Below, in pieces: positions 57,768-64,000 of a DNA stretch of 64,000 nucleotides. Within the stretch, counting starts at the first letter, position 1, and each line of letters starts with the position of its first letter. The translations under genes were made by a program, and so were the position numbers. The DNA is taken from the NCBI GenBank assembly GCA_020205615.1, contig CM035170.1:14856980-14920979 (forward strand), in the 5' to 3' direction. A model generated the notes under the pieces. That model saw only the letters and a list, made by a program, of their open reading frames with translations, was not told the DNA's origin and searched no databases. Source of the DNA: Panax quinquefolius. Its lineage: Eukaryota > Streptophyta > Magnoliopsida > Apiales > Araliaceae.

Positions 57768-58389
57768 TGTAAGACCCCAACTTATTATAAATAAAATCGA
57801 ATTTCCTCTATTTTGAATAATAAGGTGTTAATTTGATATAATGCTTTAGTTATGGGTAAAATGTGCAAAATTTTCAATTTAAGCAAGTGGTTATAAAATA
57901 TTCATTGTGTCGGGGAATATTCGTTTGGTCGTGGAATATTCTTTCCGTTGGGAATATTCAGATGCGGCAAGCGCATCCATTTGTGGGCCCCATAACCTGA
58001 TAACCCGCTTGATGAAGAAAATGACAAGTTTGAGTTTTTATAAATAATCTACTTAGTTGTTACCGCTAACAATCATTGAATACCGGTGGTTAAAATACGA
58101 TGAATACGCTGTGGTGGCACAAGAAGTTATTACCAGTATTACACACATTGATTTTAATTATTGATTCTTTCGTAAAGAAGGCACTACTCAATAATTTTGT
58201 CAAGAATTACTGCTCAATATTTTATTTAATTGATTCAATAATTGTTTGCGTTGATATTTTATATTATTGTTGTTCAATAATTATCACTACACAAGATTCC
58301 ATTATCGATCAATAATTCATATTATTTGAATAATATTATTAGATAGCATTATTGGCAATGTCTAGAAAGTTCTGTCAAGGAGAGGTTTG
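57768..58389 (+). mobile_element. Partial second LTR of the ladder family
   Basis: Starts TGTAAGACCCCAACTTATTA, only 56 bp after the solo LTR, and follows LTR B more closely than the solo LTR does. Similarity stops near 58389 at TCAAGGAGAGGTTTG. Confidence 0.7.
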
Positions 58390-58774
58390 TGAAAGTAGTA
58401 TGCACACAAGCCAATCATGTTTGATGATAAAGCATATACTTTGTAACAATCTTATTCATTTATTAATAAAAAGTATTAATTTATTAAAGGCTTTAAATTA
58501 TCCACATGATGCTGTTTTATAATATGTGATAAACCCATAGTTTTAAGCAATGCTTTTAGAATAATGATGATGATCATTCTAATGAGATCTAAATTCTTAG
58601 AAAGCTTAAAACTAAAATAGTTCCCAATCATTGGATTACTAAATTGGGGATTAGTGAATCCGGATAGATTGGTACATACGTTGCTTGCTCATTGGATGAG
58701 GATGATTGATCTCATGATCATTTGTGTGGAGACACTAAAGCAAGTATGTAGGTGCTTATTAGAGAATAAGTTCA
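58390..58774. other. Unclassified repeat-like sequence before the gap
   Basis: Non-coding. Contains TTGCTTGCTCATTGGATGAG and GTGCTTATTAGAGAATAAG, phrases I associate with repeated plant sequence, but I cannot name the family. It ends in the assembly gap. Confidence 0.35.
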
Positions 58775-58874
58775 NNNNNNNNNNNNNNNNNNNNNNNNNN
58801 NNNNNNNNNNNNNNNNNNNNNNNNNNNNNNNNNNNNNNNNNNNNNNNNNNNNNNNNNNNNNNNNNNNNNNNNNN
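58775..58874. other. Assembly gap (100 N)
   Basis: Exactly 100 N, the usual placeholder for a gap of unknown size between contigs. Confidence 0.98.
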
Positions 58875-59308
58875 TCCTCATTGTCATCTTTGAGGTGTGC
58901 TGTCTTCCGATGTTATTCTTAGTGTTGGCACGGTGTTACTCGTTGTGAGTCTTAGAGATTAAAGTGATGACATTTGAAACAAGCATTTCGGGGTTATCTC
59001 TGAACTGCATTCCTTGGGGTTATCACCAGGTTGGTGGCTATTCCATGGTTGGGGCCGAGGCCCTGGATACCTTGGGGTTATCTCAGGATTAATCGATCTT
59101 CTCGGTGTGTGTTCGGTTATTGTATCTGCAAGTCTCGGGGTTAGATCAGAGGTTGAAACCGTTACTCCCAGTTACGATCCGGGGTTGATCTTTGAACTTC
59201 CGTGAGTATCGGTATGGATTTGGATTGTCTTTCGGGGTTCTCTCTTAAAAATAGATCATCCTCCTGCAATGTTAGTAATATAGTACTGAGAAAATTTTGA
59301 GTGTCTAC

Positions 59309-61311
59309 TGGATGCCCTCTTTATCATACTCATGCATGGCGATGCATGGGTAGGATAAAGAATCTAGGCTACTTGAAATGCATGCAAAAGATAAACATGG
59401 TACTATAGATAGTAACATGATCTGAATGTATGATGCGTGTATGCGGGGTTGTGGCCCAACATCTTTGGGGATGATTATTGGTTCCTGTTGCTTCATTTGG
59501 GGATTGGCAATCTGACCGGATCGATGTTCAAAGCCAGAATCTGTTAGGATGTTGGTGTTGGAGTTATCACCAAATTCACATGTTCTTGATAACGACTTGA
59601 TCTTTGAAGGGGTATCTCTTATGTAAAGAGATGCGTGGGGATAAAGCTTGATCTATTTTAGGATGTGTATAACATATTCCATCATCTATCCTCTTTGATA
59701 ATGTTGACCTCTCTGGTTAGTATCACGAATATATGTCGTGATTACATTGGATTTACTTGCTGACGACAAATCTTTTATCGAGGGATGCGACCTTTATTGG
59801 CGACGTATGAATCAGCAATGAAAACATCACATGGGATATCTTGTCGAGGTTGCTTGACCTTCGTTGACGTGTGAATCAATTCTTTGAAACTACTGTGAGG
59901 AGATCGTCGAGGTTACTTTACCTTCGGCGATGTGTAGATCAGCGGAGCATTGCGTTGTGACCCCGTAGGGGATCCATTTGGGGAATATGAAGCGGTGGGT
60001 ATGAGAACCTCGAACAACTCTATAGCTCGATAGGTTTAAATGCTATCGGTGAAATGATGCGTCAAGGCGTCTTGACCTTCGTTGATATATCGTTGACGTG
60101 TCGGCGTATGAGAACGTGTTATAACCCCCATGCGGGGGTCTCGTTATAACCCCGTCAGAGAATCACATTAAACCCACATTGGGGACTCACATTGTAACCC
60201 CGTCGAGGACTCACGTTGTAACCCAGCCGAGGACTCAGGACGTTATAACCCTCCGTCGAGGGACTCACGTGGGGTAACGACACGAGGTCTGCGGCATCGG
60301 ACCTATATAAGGTATTGCCGTATGTGATTTGTGACAAATGAGGTCATCGGCGAGTATACCTTGTGTTGGTGACTACCATGAGTGATGTCTGATTCAAAGT
60401 CTCATCTGAGAAGACCGAGGATTGTATCTTTGTTTTGCTCGATCGCGTGGCATTTTATTCTCGATTTGACCTTTCTAGCTTTGTAAGAACTCCGTTTTAA
60501 CTCAAATTGGGCCAGCGGCGGGGTGGGGGCCCACATAGAGGCCAGCGGTGCACTTTTCTGACCAGCATGGTGAGCTGCGACGAAGCGTGGATGATAAATC
60601 CCAGCTGACACTGCCTTCACAAGTCACTTTCAACTTGTTTCTCTCTAGAAAAATCATGTGAGCCACTTCGATTTGTTGAGTTTGGGCTACTTTCTACGCA
60701 AATTCATCATCACCGTCTGAGTGTTCTACACTATCCACAGTAATGTATGCATGTATTTTTCGGTTTACATCCAGTTAGATTGTGAGATATTGCACGAAAT
60801 GCATCTAAACACATAGTAGTGATTATGTATGCACAAATGACTTGATAAAAATATTCAACATAGTAAATGTTAGTATTAAACCATCTTGAACATAATGATG
60901 TGAAAAAATTTGACTTTTGAGACAGTCAAATTGGCACCTTTTACTGCTATTTTTTGTCCTATTTGAGGTCCAATGAGCAAAAGGTAGAAAGGCAAAATAC
61001 TCCTAGCATTGAGGTTGGCCTTATGCATGATAATTGTGATTTTTAATCCATATATTATGTATATGACTTTGGGGTAGGTGTCTTCTTGAATGGCCACCTA
61101 GACATGCACATGTGCATGTGGATAGTCCTATTTTCAAAGGGGACTATGGCAAAATTTTTCAAATATAGGCATTGGGTAGTCTTGCATTTTAACTCTATTA
61201 TATGTTAAAGTAAATGAATGCATGCATATAGTCATATAATGCATTTTAAAAGCTCGAATGAAAATACCACACCCTTTACGAGGTGATTTGGAGACTTGTT
61301 GTCCGGATATT
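59309..61311. other. Non-coding 3' region, copy 2
   Basis: Homologue of 3449-5439: PPT, small inverted repeats, the 25-bp array (60116-60270) and the conserved A/T-rich block before the PMD gene. No ORF. Confidence 0.6.
60116..60270. repeat. 25-bp tandem repeat, copy 2
   Basis: Units such as GTTGTAACCCAGCCGAGGAC and GTTATAACCCCGTCAGAG; more irregular than at 4233-4390. Confidence 0.75.
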
Positions 61312-63178
61312 ATGGATCCGGATCGGTAGAAGCGATTCTTATAGGACCATTTACGGCGTCTGGCGGAGGAGCTTCAAGTGCCTCGTCCAGATTACGTCGA
61401 ACTGACCTCGTCGGTTGGTGGAGGTAGTGATTCATCCGTCCGGTAGAGAGGTTCGGGGCGTCGAGAGCGAGGAGATATGGATATTGAGGATCCGCTCTGC
61501 TGCACATATCCCTCGCAAGGAGCTTAGAGCATTCGGGGTGAACCCGAGTTGCTTTAGTGATTTGGGTAGACACCCATCGATGTACTTGCATCTTAACGAG
61601 GTATGGCGTTAGACTTTATCTTCCTTCTTTCCTATTGATGAGGATTAAAGGGTTACGATGTTGATCGTGCTTTTCATGCGGGTTCCGGTTTTACCGACCT
61701 CGGGGAACTGGTTTAGCATCCACTCCATGTACGAAGCACTTCATCCCGATTATAGGCGATGATGCGTGAGTGGGGATTTGGGGCATTTTTCTCCATCCTT
61801 CCCGTCGTTGTCCACAGGGTTACCTCGGGGCATTATCGGCGATGGTTTCATCGGACTCGATCCTCCACTGCTTTGATTGCGAGTGATGATGGCGCCTATG
61901 GATTGGCGATTTATCACGGTATGGAGTTTGGAGGGGCGATGCCTTGCGTGGCGAATATTACCCCTACTGCCGTCCAGTCCTTGTTAGGAGTTCGGTGGTG
62001 CGCTTCAAAGGTAGGGGCTGTCCGTTCGGGTCCTTTGGCGTAGATGTTATGATGGCGGGCTATTGGTGAGCCCATGCACGATGATGTCGGGATCGGGGAT
62101 CGCGTTTTGCGGCGATTGTTCTGATGATCATTGAGATTTTCCATGTGATAACTCTTCCACGGTATCTTTTGCTTTGGTCGGCGCCACACGCGATGTGGGC
62201 CGTATAGGAGAAATATGATTGGGGCTCTTACACCTTTTCCTATTTCCTCCGGGGCGTCTGTGCTGCTCACGAGGGTTTGGCCAGAGAAGCTTGGCTAGGA
62301 TTTTACCATTTCTGTTTGGTGAGTATTTCTCTTATCTTTTCCTTTCACAGGAGTTAAGAGTGTTCTTGATAGCGAGATGTTTTGCCATTGTGTTGGCGGT
62401 TTGGGCTATGAGAGGCTTCCATGTTTGCGTCTGTGAGTGTGTTGGCTTAGATACCTATCCACGAGGATGACGATGGCACCATTCTATTTCTGAGGGGTCC
62501 TTGTATCATGAGGGCTTCACTCATTGGCCGTATCTGGTGGAGTTCTTGACGTGTGCCATCATCATGGATTCCATACTCGGGGATCATTTGATCATCGGTT
62601 TTGAGGATGGACACCCTCTTTGGAGTAAGTATTTGATTTCCACCGGAGATTTCCTCTTTTCACGGATGGAGGTGGGGAGCTCTATTTAGGAGGCGTCTTA
62701 TTAGGAGCACCACAGGGGAGATTCAGTATCTGATCTTGCCTCTGTCGTCGGCGTCGTTGGCACATATCACGATCACCCGCCATTGATATTCCATTGTTGG
62801 GGAGTTAACGGTTTTGATTTATCAGAGGTCCATGTACTCGGGAGATATTCCAGTGTTGGTGGCTCCTTACGCCTATTGGGCCCGATCCGTGCCACCTGTT
62901 TTATGGGGGACATGGTTCTGGATCATTGATGATGATGGATTGGGTAGCTTGTGTTGAAACTCAAACCATATGACCCAGATTGATAGCTTGACCGGCGGTT
63001 GGATCGAGACACGAGATATTTATTGGCATTTGGCGTTGGGCGAGATCCGGCGAGGTGGAGACATTTGTTCCTTCGGCTCGGTGTTGGCCCCTCGGATGAC
63101 CCATTTGGTTTTGCTTGGCGTATGAGATCCTCCCCTTTATAGGCACGACATCCTGTTGATAGAGATCCGATGACTTAG
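61312..63178 (+). pseudogene. PMD gene, second copy, antisense to the retrotransposon
   Basis: Aligned with 5440-7305 from the ATG in TATGGATCCGG to the TAG at 63176-63178. Readable blocks are HPSMYLHLNE, REWGFGAFFSILP, YHGMEFGGAMPCVANITPTA and WIPYSG-type sequence near 62570. Intron 2 keeps the donor GTGAGT (62319); intron 1 keeps GTATGG. Both acceptor AGs read GG (TGCGGG, TTGGCGG). Near 62490-62550 it has extra sequence (GGGTCCTTGTATCATGAGGG) that copy 1 lacks, so copy 1 has a deletion there. Many frameshifts. Confidence 0.65.
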
Positions 63179-64000
63179 GAGGAGTTACATCGGTGGGCGA
63201 GGATTGAGGATGTGGACATCGAGACCATTGTCTTCTTGATGTGTATTCTCGTTATATCTTTTGATAGGCCTCTGTTAGATATTGGGTGGTTATTCCCCAT
63301 TCTCGCTATATCTTTTGATAGGCCTCTGTTAGTAGTAGTAGGCGTTTGTGCCCCCATTTTCATGTATTTGTAGTGTGTATAGAGTGATGTATTAGATGAT
63401 GATATATTTAGGAATGTATGCACATTTTTTCATTCCTATATCATATTTCCATCCATTATATATTATGCATGTATCATGTTATGCATATGTATGTATGTCG
63501 GAGATACTCACGTATTGACCCTGGATGGTCTTATGACCGCGGCGCATGCGATGTCTTCTTGACGATTAGCCATATAGATCATACCCACCGTCGATGGTGG
63601 CATTGGGTATCTTGATCAGTAGTATGATAGCATGTCACCACCGAATAGGGTGGTTGTAGATCTGTTATTCTGACATACCATGACCCTTTTGGCATTTCGA
63701 GTTCTGCGAGGATTGTAGATGGGATCTTTAGAGCATTGGCTAGGCGATAGGCGGTATTTCGCTTTGGCACCCATGAGTTGACTCTACTACGAGAGGTATG
63801 CCGTTTGACGATCTTGCCTAAGGCCGGACCTTGCGTGCACATGGCTTTGGGAGACATGAGTAGGCGATTCATGACTCTCATCGGGATTGAGTAGCGAGTG
63901 TGTGCGGGATGGTGACATCTGCCGTATGATCTCTCGGCATTTTACGTGTGATGAGATTTGGCGCGGAGGATAGCTACTCACGACATTCGAGGATTTCACG
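63179..64000. other. Spacer and start of second PMD-like module, copy 2
   Basis: Homologue of 7306-8150. It keeps the TCTCGCTATATCTTTTGATA repeat and the ATGGCTTTGGGAGACATGAG start near 63841. The window ends inside the second module. ORFs on the minus strand here are shadows. Confidence 0.5.

Larger units (their letters stand above)
58875..64000 (-). mobile_element. Second Tat/Ogre copy, 3' part only
   Basis: 58875-59308 matches the end of the LTR at 616-3448, including the hairpin cluster (58984-59160). 59309-64000 matches 3449-8150 in order. It is cut on the left by the gap and on the right by the window end. It has the same orientation as the first copy. No gag-pol is in view. Many small differences cluster at CAG and CTG triplets. 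Confidence 0.9.

Overview
The window is nuclear DNA of a flowering plant, most likely a eudicot. It is AT-rich and built almost entirely of nested LTR retrotransposons, solo LTRs, foldback and TIR DNA transposons, and simple repeats. I see no intact host gene, no tRNA or rRNA gene and no CRISPR array. A run of exactly 100 N (58775-58874) shows that it is a scaffold from a draft assembly.

Layout. (1) 1-615 and 21453-25870 are two halves of a degenerate Ty3/gypsy chromovirus. Its LTR was split by a second retrotransposon, and its protease-RT-RNase H remnant lies at 23833-25870 on the + strand. (2) 616-21452 is a nearly complete, giant (about 20.8 kb) Tat/Ogre-type Ty3/gypsy element on the minus strand. 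It has two 2.8-kb LTRs, a PBS, a PPT, a perfect 5-bp target duplication (AAGGT) and gag-PR-RT-RNH-aRNH-INT, broken by frameshifts and stops. Its 7-kb 3' region carries a plus-strand (antisense) spliced gene with a plant mobile domain (PMD), a second PMD-like/coiled-coil module, and arrays of short hairpin-forming repeats. (3) 25871-37215 holds four same-orientation LTRs of another chromovirus separated only by PBS/PPT scraps: a retrotransposon ladder that lost its coding part. (4) 37216-52071 is AT-rich DNA holding a small MITE, three solo LTRs of one family (each with its own 5-bp target duplication), a TIR element carrying a FLX-like gene fragment, and a 1.1-kb near-perfect foldback. (5) 52072-54866 is a TIR element carrying an NBS-LRR (NB-ARC) gene fragment, itself hit by a CACTA-like insertion. 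(6) 54905-57711 is a solo LTR of the ladder family in the opposite orientation, followed by a second partial LTR. (7) 58875-64000 is a second copy of the Tat/Ogre element (LTR end plus 4.7 kb of 3' region with the PMD gene), cut by the assembly gap and the window end.

How it works together. The Tat/Ogre element supplies Gag, protease, dual RNase H reverse transcriptase and integrase from the minus strand. Its opposite strand carries an extra PMD gene with two GT-AG introns, whose splice sites only make sense on the + strand. PMD-type extra ORFs in Tat elements are, from memory, a known but poorly understood feature. The most unusual signals are the family of stem-loops with a constant GGTTATCN loop and co-varying stems in the LTR, the two transposons carrying host-gene pieces, and the strongly biased CAG-to-CGG differences between the two Tat/Ogre copies. 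Those differences may be a sequencing artefact rather than biology.
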